In this document: piece after piece, positions 55,301-64,000 of the stretch
Position numbering within the stretch: position 1 is the first letter of the stretch
Layout: each line of letters opens with the position of its first letter
Assembly (NCBI RefSeq): GCF_028583425.1
Contig: NC_072791.1
Location: 33,177,368 to 33,241,367, forward strand
DNA: 64,000 bases
From: Eublepharis macularius
Taxonomy: Eukaryota; Chordata; Lepidosauria; Squamata; Eublepharidae
Reading direction: 5' to 3'
Position numbers and translations under genes: made by a program
The notes under the pieces: model-generated
Databases searched by the model: none
Seen by the model: the letters and a program-made list of their open reading frames with translations, nothing else
What the model was told of the DNA's origin: nothing

Positions 55301-58300
55301 GATGATATTATCCAAATAATTATTTATCCATTTTTAAATGAATTCAAAAAGCAATCAAGCCATATTCTTGGTTGGATCCTATGATCCATGGACCCAGGAA
55401 TCTTACTCAGGGTTGGAAAGGACTGTTCAAGGGGAGGGGAACATGGGGCCACAGGACCCACCTGGTTTAATAGCTATGCATGTTGGGGTGCTGCAGTGGG
55501 GTGAGGTAAGGGGATGAAACGTCTCCCTTCTTCTGTGCTATCAGGGCAGCTCTGGTCACGGAAGACACAGGGCACTTTCACCTCCTTCCTGCTGCAGCCT
55601 CCCAAGACTCATGTAGCTATTAGGCCATGCAAGTCTCACAATTTTAGAAATAAACTCTATTTGGGGTGGAGAGAACTCCTATAAGGGAGAATACCTGAAA
55701 GATCTGTAGTTCAAAGGGATCCAAACCAACTAAAAAGGAACACCAAAAGGGCATCTGTGTTTCTAGATATGGCACTCCTGTAAATAAACGTCTCTTGTTC
55801 CACCTAGAGACCTATCTACGTTCATAAACATACACAGATTTTTTGTGTGTTCTGACCATTAATTTCATATGTTGGAACCAAACTGAGTCTGCATTCCTTT
55901 GTAATTCAAAGAAATTTTTGTTCTGCTGGTACATTCTATTATATGGCACTATAAAAAATCAGGATTGAGATTTGACTCCACATTCTATTGTAGAAACGAT
56001 TCCCTTTTGGTGCTGCAGAACCACCTTGTGTCATTTTTCAGGAGCAACATTTCATTCATTTATTTTTATTTTACAAAATGTACACCATACCGTTCTGTCC
56101 TCATAAGGGCCACTAAGGCAGCTAACAAATTAAAACATACATAACAAAATCACATCTTAAAATATGTTAAAAGCAACAAAACTCCACATCATTAAAATGA
56201 TTAAAACCAGATCTAAAACACGTAATTAAAACAATCAGCAGGAAGGAGGCTCACCAAGGGACCTTCAAATAAAACAAAAAAAGTCTCCACCCACTGACAG
56301 GAGATGGCAACAGAAGGGGACAGACAAGTTGTCCTGGGGAGAGGGTTCCAGAGTTTTGGTGCCACAACTAAGAAGGCCCTTTCACAGTCTGCAACCTGCC
56401 AAATCTCAAAAGGTGGGGGCACCTGAAGTACGTCCTCCAAAGGTGTTCATAGTGGTAGGGTAGGTTCATAAAGGAGTAGGTAGTCTTTTCAGGTATGTTG
56501 GTTCCAAAAGGTCAGCAACCAGCACCTTGAATTGTGCCCAGAAACAGACTGGGAGCCAGTGTTGATGGGCAAAGACTGGAATGATATGGTGCCTACTCAC
56601 TCCAGTCAACACTTCACAAAGGCAGCCCCAAACAGAGCACATTGCAGTAATCTAATCTAGATATAACCAGTGCATGCACCACAGTGGCCAGATCTTTCCT
56701 GCCCAGCTGGAGCTGGTAAAAAGCACTCCTGGCCACAGTTGCCACCTGCTTACCCAGAAGTGAGCACCCCCAGACTATGGACCAAGAGCACCCCGGCTGT
56801 GGACTGTTTCCTTCAAGGCAAGTTCAACCCCATCCAGAATAGGTGACACCTTAAATACCAGGCCAGGACTTCTGCTCACCAGTAGTAGTTCTGTCTTGTC
56901 AGGATTAAGCTACCGTTTATTAGCCCACAGTTCAGGGTTTCTGCAGCCTCCTTGGGATCAGCCAGAAATGCAAGACAGAGCTGCAAGATAGAGCTGGGCA
57001 TCATCTGCATATTGGTGACAACCTAGGCCAAATGTCTACATGGCCTCACCCAACACTGTCGTGTAGATGTTAAAGAATATAGGGGACAAGATGGAACCTT
57101 GTGGGACCCCACAGGCCAAAGGCTAAGGGGCTGAACAGCAGTCCCCCAGAACCACTTTCTGAAACCTACCTTCCAGGTAGAAGCAGAACAACCGCAAAAT
57201 GGTGTGACCGAATTCTAGCCTGGAAAAGTGGTCTAGAAGGGTACCATGATCAATGGTATCAAAAGCTGCTGAGAGGTCAAGGAGAGTCAGCAGCGTTGTG
57301 CTCCTTCTGCCATCTCCCAGCATAGGTCATCCATTAGGTCAGCCTCATGGAGATGAGTGGCTGCTGTGGGAATGGAAAATTCCACTCTGCCTCTGGAAAA
57401 TTTAGACAGCATCCAACCTATTGTGTAATAATAAGTATACTTTACAAACAGTAGTAGTAGTCTACTGGTTAGTGAATAAATAGCATACATTTACCTGTTG
57501 TAGTAATTCCTGGGACACTGCGTGCTGCTAGAAAGAGTTCGTCAATGGGATCCACTAAATGCTTAATATTAATTTTCTGTGCATTATAATAATTGCCATC
57601 AGCAGCCATCCCAGCACGCTCTATTGCTATCAGGTGACTAAACCTAGTTTGAGGGGAAAGAAAAGGATATTTAATTATGGGGACTGTCACCAGTATTCAG
57701 ATTTGAACTTGTTAATAGACTCAGTGGTACTTCAAACATTATTTTGAAAACCACCAAGTGGATAAAATGGGGTACATTTATTTTTAAATCAATTAAATCT
57801 CATATCTCAGCTCATCCGGTGTGAGGGATCCTTCTATCTGACAAATTCAGATACAACTTGTCATAACACTAAGGGAGCTAAAATATGCACTGGGAGGCAT
57901 CAACTAGGTTTATTATTATTAAAATATTACAGTCCACTGCCAAAGCTTTCAAAACGTTCCACAACTATCACTCTGCTTTCTTGGACTTCCTGCCATTTCT
58001 CATCCCTGACTTACAGCCCCTGTGCCTTGCCAGCCGCCCCTCCCTCTTCCCATTCCTCCAAGAGTGCATACTCTCCTATGCTCATGGACTTCGTTCTTTC
58101 TGCTCTCTGATGCTTCTTCCCCTCAGCCGTCCCCTCTTGCCATTACTTGGCTTTTTGGTAACATACTTGGGCTTTTCTGGGTTTCCATCTTCACACAAAA
58201 AGTGCAAAGCTGAATCTGCAGAATCGCTCTGATAGCTAATTACAGGAACTGGAGTCTTCAGTATCCCTATACGATAAGGAAATAGGCTATCTTCAATCAA

Positions 58301-61300
58301 GAAGAAAAACATCTACAGAGATAGGTGAAGTAACATTTTAACAAACAACAAGATCAGTCATTTTTGTTATCACGAAACAGAACACTTTACCTTGTTTTAC
58401 AGCTTCCTTAATAACCTTCTCATTCAAATCTATAGCTCTCTGATCAGTTACTATAGCAATATTTTTTCCTAGGGCTTTCAACATGGCTGCCATTGCAATG
58501 GCTCCTGGAGGCCCATCAGTCTCTTCAGGGGGCTCATAATTGAAGTGAGTAGGAAATCCAGTGGTAATCAACACTGAATGAGCATGTGAAATAGACAGAC
58601 ATGCCTTTAGAAGTTCATCCCAAGAGCACAAATATTTCACACCTCTTTCTCCTAAACACAGATATAATGAAAGAGAGATTGAAATCATTCATGAGAACAT
58701 TGCCTTGCTACAAAAATGTTTCTCATTAGCAGCACTTGCCTGCACCTTTTGAGCAAGAACTATTCATTGTTGAACAGAAATGTAGGAACTTTCAGTTCTG
58801 TTACAGTAGTTATTTCTTCCTGTCCAGTCAACAATATAGGCAGCTAACTTAGATGCTGCAGCAGTGATTAGTTTGGGTTTTCCTCTGCTTGTTATATTGT
58901 GAAATCCTCTCTCACCTACCTGTGCAGAAAATTAAGGGAAAGCAGGGGCACTGGAGAGTAGAGATGGGCGCGATCCGCATTATGATCGAAAAAAACCCAC
59001 AATAATGGTGATCGCGCGATCGTGACCCGGCGGATTATTATTGTCCACGGCCAACAATCCAGCGATCGGGAGGGGCCTGGATCGGGGTGATCGGGCTCAG
59101 ATCGGGGATCCAGACACTCAAGCACCAGCAATCTATTCCCCTGGCAATGCCTGAGCTCTGTTTGCCCTCCTTCTGTCGCCCTGGAAACCGGAATGGAAGC
59201 CCAGCTTTCCTTGATCAGCAGGGCTTCCTTCCAACCATGGAGCAGCAAAGCAGTCACCAGTTGGGAGAAGTTACCCAGGGGAGGGAGGGGGAAGGGGGTG
59301 TTCTGTAGCCATGGGCACTCCAATCTCATCCCTGCAAACCCTGATAGGCAGCTCTGACGGCCAAACACAAACACAGATGCCGCCGGCATCACCCACCGTT
59401 CCTGTATCGCTGGGAACAGCGGGGCGTCCCTCCGCTTTTGCCTCCACGATCCACAATCCATGATCCACGGATCGGGAATGGGAGATGCTCGGTGCGGGTC
59501 GTTAAATCGGGATTGTCGCCAGCGCCGAGCCACGATCAGCTTGATCGTTAATTTTTTTGGGAGAGTACAGCCAAGCATTAATTAAGAATGGTGGCTCTTG
59601 GCAACTGAATTTATTTCTACTGTATTCATACAAAGTACTCCAGTAGATGCAAACTTACTACTTTAGTTTTTTTCTGCTCTCTTAAGCACTAGATTCTGGA
59701 CTTATACAAATCTCCAAGATTTGAGTTACTTACGATTCTAATTACCTAATTAATAGTAGACTAGAAAGTCAGTGTAAAGGTACTTCTAGTGTTTTAATTT
59801 TATCTTGGATAGCGCATTTTCTTGCAGCAATTCTATAGTTAATATTTTAGATAATTTTAGACTTGTAACAAGAACATTTTTTTAGTCTCTTTGCTTTCAC
59901 CTGGGTCCACTCCAATAATCTCTTCTAGTCTTCTTATTTTTTGTACAGCTGCTGCAGATGTGATGCTATAATGCAAAGGATTTTGACAAATATGGTAAAC
60001 CTCAGGGATTTCTTTGCCATAATCAACTTCAGCATCTTCATCCTTCAAGTCAGTGATAAACATATATCCAGGAGAATGGGTAAAAGCCAGTGAAGCCTCT
60101 GAAAAAAACACATATTTTAAGACATCTGCACAGGAAAAAACATTTTCAAGACATCTGTACAGGAAAAAAACAGACCTCTTCATAGGTTGTGCCTTAAATT
60201 GGTGATACCACTACTACTATAGTGCCTTAAATTGGTGATACTACACCACTGCTATTATAGTAACATTTTATCTCTGCTACATAAAATAAAATACTTAAAG
60301 AAAGCATAACAACAGACATCATAAACATGGAGGCAGAGTAATCATCTAAAATGACTCTCCCAGCCCACCCGATAGCCCTTAGAGTAATTTTCCATAGAAA
60401 AAAAGGCCGGATTTTACTGAATTTTTTTACTGAAAATTTGGCAAAAATTTGGGATACTGTTATTTTTATTTGGAATGCCTGGATTTTACTGAATCAGGCA
60501 AAATTTTAATCTGAATTCCAAACTGAACTGCATACCTCTATTTCTGACCTTTGATGGGGTTCTGTTGACCCTGGACGATTCAGTTAAGAGTCTAGGAGTT
60601 ATACTGGACCCAGTGCTGCTGCTAGTGACGCAAGTAAATGCATCTGCAAAGAAGACCTTTTCCGATCGCATACTAGCCTAGAAGATGGCCCCCACCTTGA
60701 CATGGTAGATCTGGCCACCTGGATTCATGCCACAGCAATATCACAACTAGCCTACTGCAACACACTCTATACAGGTCTCCTTTCAACGCTGATTTGTAGA
60801 CTCCAGCTGGTACTGAACTCTGTAGCTTGTTTACTTGCAGGAGCTAGAAGGAACATGCATATTACTCCCATTCTGCAGTTGCTCCATTGGTTACTCATCA
60901 GTTACCTGGCACAATTCTGTTGATCACTATTGTATTTTGCTCAAGGAATACCCTGTCAGGATCTAACATTTTCTTTGGGTCTGACATACCCTGGGTCTGA
61001 CATACCCTAGTTGTTAATTATATTGTATTTCACTAGTGCTATGTAATCAGCCTTGGGGTCTCAGAGAAAAAGGTGGATGATCGATTGATCGCTCAATCAA
61101 TCGCTCTATCAATCAATCTCACTTCCTCAGATCATCCGTACACAGTTATTTTATGCATGGTAATAAAAAACACAAGGGTCAAAGGGGCATGAAGTATGGG
61201 AAGAAGGCATGAAATCTAACTGCATAACATTAAAATATAATCAAGAAAAATACAGTGAATAATGTGATATTTAATGTCAGTTTTGAGTCAATTTGTGCAG

Positions 61301-62474
61301 GGACTGACTTGTTTGTCTTATGCAGAGAGCAGAAGGGTACTGTTAACATATATCACAGTGGAGGATGAACAAGTGGATGAACTCAAGATGGTACAGTAGA
61401 CATTATTAGGTACTAAAAGAATATTGCCTAAATACATATGGGGTAAAGTTGGCACCTTGGTTTGCTGCAGAATCAGGTCCCTGTGTTTTATCTTTGTTAT
61501 TTGTAAGAAGCTGTTTTCAGTTGGCGGTTGTCTTTAAGCATGATAGATATAGGTGGTGACTTTGTATATTCAAGGTTCTTAATGTTCATGTTTCAAGAAG
61601 CATACCAAGGATCAAACTTTACAAGGCACAATACCTAACTAAGCAAAGGAACAAACGGAGACTCAGGACAAGGAGAGATAGGGTAGAACTGAATTAATCA
61701 TGTAGACAGCTGCCAAACACTAAATGGATAAATTATATAAGTCGATTTCTTGTCTCCCAGCAAGTCTTTTCTAGAGTTCTGGAACATCCACTTACTAAGA
61801 AATACTTTGGAAGCATTGAAAAGTGCTGTAGCTCAGCTCCAGGCACAATTTGCATTGCTTGGGACTTCTGCTGTCATTCACAAAAATGAAAACAAAGGGC
61901 CCAATATAACTATTCTGGTGTGCTCTGATTTTCCATTCCACTTAGTACTGGCTCTGCATTAGTATGAATGGCTGTAGTTAACAAAAGGAAACATCTGAGT
62001 TCATTATATAATCTTGTGTGAGAATGGACCACACTTTTATTCTCACATATTAATGACAGACTCAGCCTAAATCACACTTTATAGAATGTTTCAGGTGGGT
62101 AGCTGTGTTGGTCTGTAGTAAAAGGGCAAGATTCAGGTCCAGTAGCACTTAAAGACCAAGTAGATTTCTAGGTTATGAACTTTCAAGAGTCAAAGTTCAC
62201 TTTATAGAAAGCTACTGCTGTTATGAAGAGGGGCCTCATGCAAGCCAATAAGCTCTTTGAGAGCAAATTTAGTTCACTAAGGCTAATGTCTGCATTTAAT
62301 TTCTTTTATTGAGTTTGTATGAAAATTATAATAATATTATTATATACATACTGCAATTCACAATGGCTTCCACCCCTGTTACCCCACAGGCCCAAAAGAC
62401 TGGAACATCCTCGGAATGAGCTTGTACCTCATCACCATAGTCTACGTTGGAAAGATCTTTGATACCTAATAAAC
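43176..62474 (-). CDS. DGLUCY: DGLUCY (D-glutamate cyclase, C14orf159), last eight coding exons
   Basis: DGLUCY is a mitochondrial enzyme that converts D-glutamate to 5-oxo-D-proline. Eight exons on the minus strand join with matching phases: 62352-62474, 59901-60098, 58391-58651, 58167-58266, 57495-57643, 51005-51124, 48931-49082 and 43176-43319. Together they are 1247 bp, about 415 residues. The first two encode the end of the D-Glu cyclase/YcsI-like domain (DUF1445). The other six encode the C-terminal DUF4392 domain. Order and wording follow the human protein as I remember it (e.g. [59 protein letters not shown]). The mitochondrial presequence and the first part of the cyclase domain lie beyond base 64000. 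All exons are open, and no lesion was seen. It is convergent with GPR68. Confidence 0.95.
44590..44730. mobile_element. MITE with a 33-bp inverted repeat
   Basis: Arms 44615-44647 and 44669-44701 are inverted copies with one mismatch in 33 and a 21-nt spacer. The outer edge AGGGCCAAGCTACAAGTGAC is a common start of small squamate TIR elements. There is no coding content. It lies in the last DGLUCY intron. Confidence 0.6.
44735..44935 (+). mobile_element. 3' end of an L2/CR1-like LINE
   Basis: TTGTGTAATCCACTTTGAGT and CTCAGAGAGAAAGGCGGACA, ending in AAATAAATTGG, form the typical 3' end of a reptile L2-type LINE. Confidence 0.6.
44936..47589. other. DGLUCY last intron, no feature seen
   Basis: AT-rich. 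A purine-rich stretch at 45680-45960 is of unknown origin. No exon is supported. Confidence 0.35.
47590..48050 (+). mobile_element. L2/CR1-like LINE 3' part
   Basis: GGATTGTGGCCAGGCTACCT, AGACAGAGTCTTTTCAATAG, GGAATGTCCTTCCCCTTCAG, then GTAAGCCACCTCAGGGAGGT and TAAATAAATGAATC. These match the last coding part and 3' end of an L2-type LINE. The frame is broken. Confidence 0.6.
48931..49082 (-). CDS. DGLUCY: DGLUCY penultimate coding exon
   Basis: A 152-bp exon (phase 1 to 0) with acceptor TTTCTTTTAG and donor GTATTA. It encodes [19 protein letters not shown], then [13 protein letters not shown] and [11 protein letters not shown]. An open frame continues past the donor but leaves the family sequence there. 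The family sequence resumes in the exon at 43319, so the splice is preferred over read-through. Confidence 0.95.
49925..50760. mobile_element. Probable non-autonomous DNA transposon, unclassified
   Basis: GAGGGGTGGGCAATCTTGG at the start, an internal GATTAAACCAAG/TTGGTTTAATCC inverted pair (50059-50093), and CCCCCATAGAAAACAGTGCA then GGGGGCCATAAAATTAGC near the end. These are phrases I associate with dispersed squamate TIR elements. The ends are not precise. It has several short open frames but no transposase. Confidence 0.35.
51005..51124 (-). CDS. DGLUCY: DGLUCY internal exon
   Basis: A 120-bp exon (phase 1 to 1) with acceptor AATTTAG and donor GTAAGA. It encodes [20 protein letters not shown], then [19 protein letters not shown]. 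The glycine-rich [10 protein letters not shown] stretch and CDVEADF are strongly conserved in DUF4392. The intron on its 5' side is ~6.4 kb and holds the palindrome, the DIRS-like fossil and an L2-like LINE. Confidence 0.95.
51757..52096. mobile_element. Left part of a TIR transposon-like repeat (AT-rich end)
   Basis: It starts TAGAGGCATGCAATCTGGG, with many TACTGAAT/ATTCGGTA words. The mirror end occurs at about 60380-60545 (ACTGAACTGCATACCTCTA). This supports a common family with TAGAGGTATGCA ends. It runs into the large palindrome, so its right limit is unclear. Confidence 0.45.
52097..52832. repeat. Large near-perfect inverted repeat (about 350-bp arms)
   Basis: The left arm 52097-52452 and right arm 52483-52832 are inverted copies, with a handful of substitutions and one ~6-base length change (a CCTCT repeat), around a 30-nt spacer. 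Identity is about 98%, so it is young or maintained. It lies in a DGLUCY intron, directly next to the DIRS-like fossil. No complete frame was found in it. Confidence 0.85.
52833..54560 (-). mobile_element. DIRS-like retroelement fossil, first-ORF region
   Basis: A broken, partial copy on the minus strand. Its parts, in order, are a leader, a Cys/His-rich zinc-binding segment (with [10 protein letters not shown], near 54300-54470), a Ser/Pro-rich stretch, and an alpha-rich gag-like segment. The layout resembles the first ORF of vertebrate DIRS-type tyrosine-recombinase retrotransposons. No reverse transcriptase or recombinase part was seen here. It carries several breaks and looks moderately old. 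The family call is from memory and is uncertain. Confidence 0.5.
54791..56040. other. DGLUCY intron, no feature seen
   Basis: AT-rich. No repeat or exon that I can support. Confidence 0.35.
56041..57325 (-). mobile_element. L2-like LINE, 5'-truncated
   Basis: On the minus strand the 57323-57123 frame reads [20 protein letters not shown], then [20 protein letters not shown], the reverse-transcriptase core of L2-type LINEs. Further on are [20 protein letters not shown] (about 56660-56720) and, at 56213-56440, [20 protein letters not shown]. The 3' end lies near 56045-56100. Several frame breaks and stops make it inactive. It sits ~170 bp from a DGLUCY exon (57495). Confidence 0.75.
57495..57643 (-). 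CDS. DGLUCY: DGLUCY internal exon
   Basis: A 149-bp exon (phase 2 to 1) with acceptor CAAACTAG and donor GTAAATG. It encodes [20 protein letters not shown], then [20 protein letters not shown] and [10 protein letters not shown]. The IERAG and DGNYYN segments are family signatures. Confidence 0.95.
58167..58266 (-). CDS. DGLUCY: DGLUCY internal exon (short)
   Basis: A 100-bp exon (phase 1 to phase 2) with acceptor ATCGTATAG and donor GTATGT. It encodes [19 protein letters not shown] then [13 protein letters not shown], equivalent to the human segment ILTYQGG...FLCKNGDPQTP. It fills the gap exactly between the neighbouring exons by phase and sequence. Confidence 0.9.
58391..58651 (-). CDS. DGLUCY: DGLUCY exon: start of DUF4392 domain
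   Basis: A 261-bp exon (phase 1 to 1) with acceptor TGTGTTTAG and donor GTAAAG. It encodes [19 protein letters not shown], then [18 protein letters not shown] followed by TDGPPGA, and [18 protein letters not shown]. The TGFPTHF...ETDGPPGA block is the strongest conserved part of DUF4392 and probably shapes its ligand pocket. This matches human DGLUCY almost residue for residue in that block. Confidence 0.95.
58950..59570. mobile_element. Possible non-autonomous TIR element rich in GATC words
   Basis: It begins TAGAGATGGGCGCGATCC, a start typical of squamate hAT-like repeats, and is packed with CGATC/GATCG/GATCC words (more than 20), unlike its surroundings. The expected mirror end (GCCCATCTCTA) was not found, so it is truncated or diverged. 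A minus-strand open frame of 220 codons across it shows no family resemblance. Confidence 0.4.
59901..60098 (-). CDS. DGLUCY: DGLUCY exon: YcsI-like domain end and linker
   Basis: A 198-bp exon (phase 1 to 1) with acceptor TTTTTTTCAG and donor GTGAAAG. It encodes [19 protein letters not shown], the family's HxPGxMFxTDL signature. An acidic linker follows, then [16 protein letters not shown] and [14 protein letters not shown]. The histidine-containing THSPG segment is characteristic of bacterial YcsI proteins and is replaced in human by ASIPG. Confidence 0.93.
60540..61115 (+). mobile_element. L2/CR1-like LINE 3' part
   Basis: The plus strand reads [20 protein letters not shown], matching the LG-V-LD segment of L2/CR1 reverse transcriptases. 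The remaining frames are broken. It ends in TCAGCCTTGGGGTCTCAGAG, AGGTGGATGATCGATTGATC and a (TCAATCAA)-like tail. Confidence 0.6.
61116..62351. other. DGLUCY intron with one Penelope-like fragment
   Basis: At about 62096-62205, AGGTGGGTAGCTGTGTTGGT, GGTCCAGTAGCACTTAAAGA and ACTTTCAAGAGTCAAAGTTC mark a single Penelope-like arm with a remnant hammerhead stem. The rest shows nothing. Confidence 0.5.
62352..62474 (-). CDS. DGLUCY: DGLUCY exon: end of D-glutamate cyclase (YcsI-like) core
   Basis: A 123-bp exon with acceptor AATTTTAG and donor GTATG. It encodes [17 protein letters not shown], then [18 protein letters not shown]. The D-Y-G-D and PVFWACGVT segments are the hallmark of the YcsI/DUF1445 hydro-lyase-like fold. 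The human protein reads PVFWPSPLT here; the lizard form is nearer to the bacterial consensus. Phase 1 to phase 1. A second AG nine bases downstream (giving a start at 62465) is an alternative acceptor in the same frame. Confidence 0.9.
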
Positions 62475-64000
62475 CTAAAATTAACAAATCATAAAAAATC
62501 ACATTAATATTTCAGCAGTAGAGATGATAGAATGTTAAGGCAGACCAAATGACTCTAGAGTAGATGACTATAGCCACAATTAAACTAGCAATTAAAGCCC
62601 GACATGTGGACAGCTCTATATGCGGCCTTGTATTTGTTCTAATGCTAACATCCTTTCCCCCCTAACATTTGATTTTACTCCATACATTCCTTAAATACAA
62701 TAATGCAAAGAATATACTAATATTAATTATATATATTCCTTGTTTTTGTGTTGCTGGTGATGCTCTTCTAATGATACTAGAACCTGACTGTCAAAAACCT
62801 GGCTAATTAGTTCAAATCAATGTGGGAAATTCACACTCACACTCACATTTATTTTTTGGTTTTCATAGCCTCTTTATAGTTGTGAAGTCATAAGCTGCAG
62901 TGACAGCAGAAGCTACAACATGTCAAATTCTCCCTCTAAGCAATTCTGAAAGCTCCAGCAGGCCTTTAAGGGACCATAGCCTAATTTCTAGAATAATAAC
63001 AACCCTATGCTCCCCTGGCTCGTCAGCACTCAAATTCCCATGTTTGTCCTTCTTGCAAACAGTTCACAGCCCTTTCTATCCCTGTATGAATTTCTGACCC
63101 AGCCCTACTTGTTTGTGCTTTTTGTTCAACCCAAATAAATAGTTTATTGAAAAAAGACTCCTGCTAATTCTGAAAGAGCCTGCAATCAAAGACTTGGCCG
63201 CTAGAGTCAATCTGCAAGTGTCAAAGTCTTTATTTTCTACAGCCACTGCATTAACTGAATCATTTCCAGCTCTCAATTATTTAAGGAGGTTCATAGCTTG
63301 TTAACATATAGGTCGAATCAGTGTAAATGATATAGCAACTGGCTGTGATGATTTTGCTGGATCCTTCGCTGATAAACTCTCTCCAGCAGTTAGACCTGGG
63401 CTGAAGGTAAGGATCTTGTGCCAGAAGTGTCAGAAGCATCTGCTTGACAGAGTTATATAAATACTCAATAAGCTCATTTTAGTATCTACAACTTAGTTTC
63501 ATATTCTGTTTACCACTACAAGTCTTTATTGATAGTTTAAAAAAAACCTGTGTTGTTAGGAAGTGGCTATCAATCTTCTACAACTTCAGGGACTGCTTTT
63601 ATAATAACTAGATATCTTTACTTACAAATAACTAATTATATAGTAAAGTGATGGCAGGCATACTGTTAAGTGCCAATGTGAAATTTTGTTAACCAGCTCC
63701 TTGTTCAGAGCTAGTGAATGAGCTATGATCCAGCCTGTCCCTGCTTCAAATCTTGGCAACCTCACTAAGTGGCACAGGCAAACCATTTTCAGCCTCAGCA
63801 TAAGAACACTGGGCTACTTTACAGGATTGTTGTAAAGATTAGAATGTGTGTGTGAGGTGCTTTGAACTCTGAAAGTGCTATACGTATGTTAAGTGTAGTT
63901 GTGTGAAGTCACCACAGGACAGAATGCAGGAAGCATACTGCCCAGCTAGATAAACCCGCCATTTACAATATCATATAAACACCTATAGAAATAAATATAT
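62475..64000. other. DGLUCY intron to window end
   Basis: A MIR-like SINE lies at about 63690-63895 (TTTCAGCCTCAGCATAAGAA, GGATTGTTGTAAAGATTAGA, GTGCTTTGAACTCTGAAAGT). No earlier DGLUCY exon was found. The expected preceding segment (human ...VVTMRPIP...VHMGDPE) is not visible here. Confidence 0.5.

Noticed and set aside
58916-59578. 220-codon minus-strand open frame
   Set aside because: It spans the CG- and GATC-rich transposon-like stretch and has no recognisable domain.
63335-63410. Possible further DGLUCY exon on the minus strand (reads ...LIRPI before a GT)
   Set aside because: Only a four-residue similarity to the family RPI motif, no other matching residues and no good acceptor.

Overview
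This window is vertebrate nuclear DNA, most likely from a squamate reptile (lizard or gecko type; I cannot name the species). The support is a conserved block of three genes (CCDC88C, GPR68, DGLUCY), spliced exons with GT/AG borders, and a repeat mix typical of squamates: tRNA-derived SINEs, a 5S-rRNA-derived SINE, L2/CR1-like LINE pieces, Penelope-like elements and many small terminal-inverted-repeat transposons. I see no bacterial features, CRISPR arrays or operons.

Layout. (1) 1-12.6 kb, plus strand: the 3' end of CCDC88C (Daple). Five phase-compatible exons encode the last ~533 residues, including the G-alpha-binding-and-activating motif and the C-terminal PDZ ligand ending in Gly-Cys-Val. 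An extra splice-compatible terminal exon at 1356-1531 would give a truncated isoform. (2) 12.6-39.4 kb: intergenic or 5' non-coding DNA packed with repeats, including a Penelope-like element that still carries an open GIY-YIG endonuclease frame (34,962-36,352). (3) 39.4-40.7 kb, plus strand: GPR68 (OGR1), a proton-sensing GPCR whose complete coding region lies in one exon. (4) 43.2-62.5 kb, minus strand: the last eight coding exons of DGLUCY (D-glutamate cyclase), with phases that agree from exon to exon. Its 5' exons lie beyond the window. Its introns hold a DIRS-like retroelement fossil, a ~350-bp-arm palindrome and L2-like LINE pieces.

The gene order and orientations (CCDC88C and GPR68 in tandem, DGLUCY convergent) match the human 14q32 block as I remember it, inverted. 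The three genes are not known to share a pathway. Daple is a cytoplasmic Wnt/G-protein scaffold, GPR68 a plasma-membrane acid sensor, and DGLUCY a mitochondrial D-glutamate enzyme.

The most unusual structure is a set of Penelope-like insertions. They have inverted terminal copies, hammerhead-ribozyme-like cores and, where ends are readable, 12-15 bp target-site duplications. They range from a ~1.4 kb copy with an endonuclease frame down to a ~230 bp palindrome.
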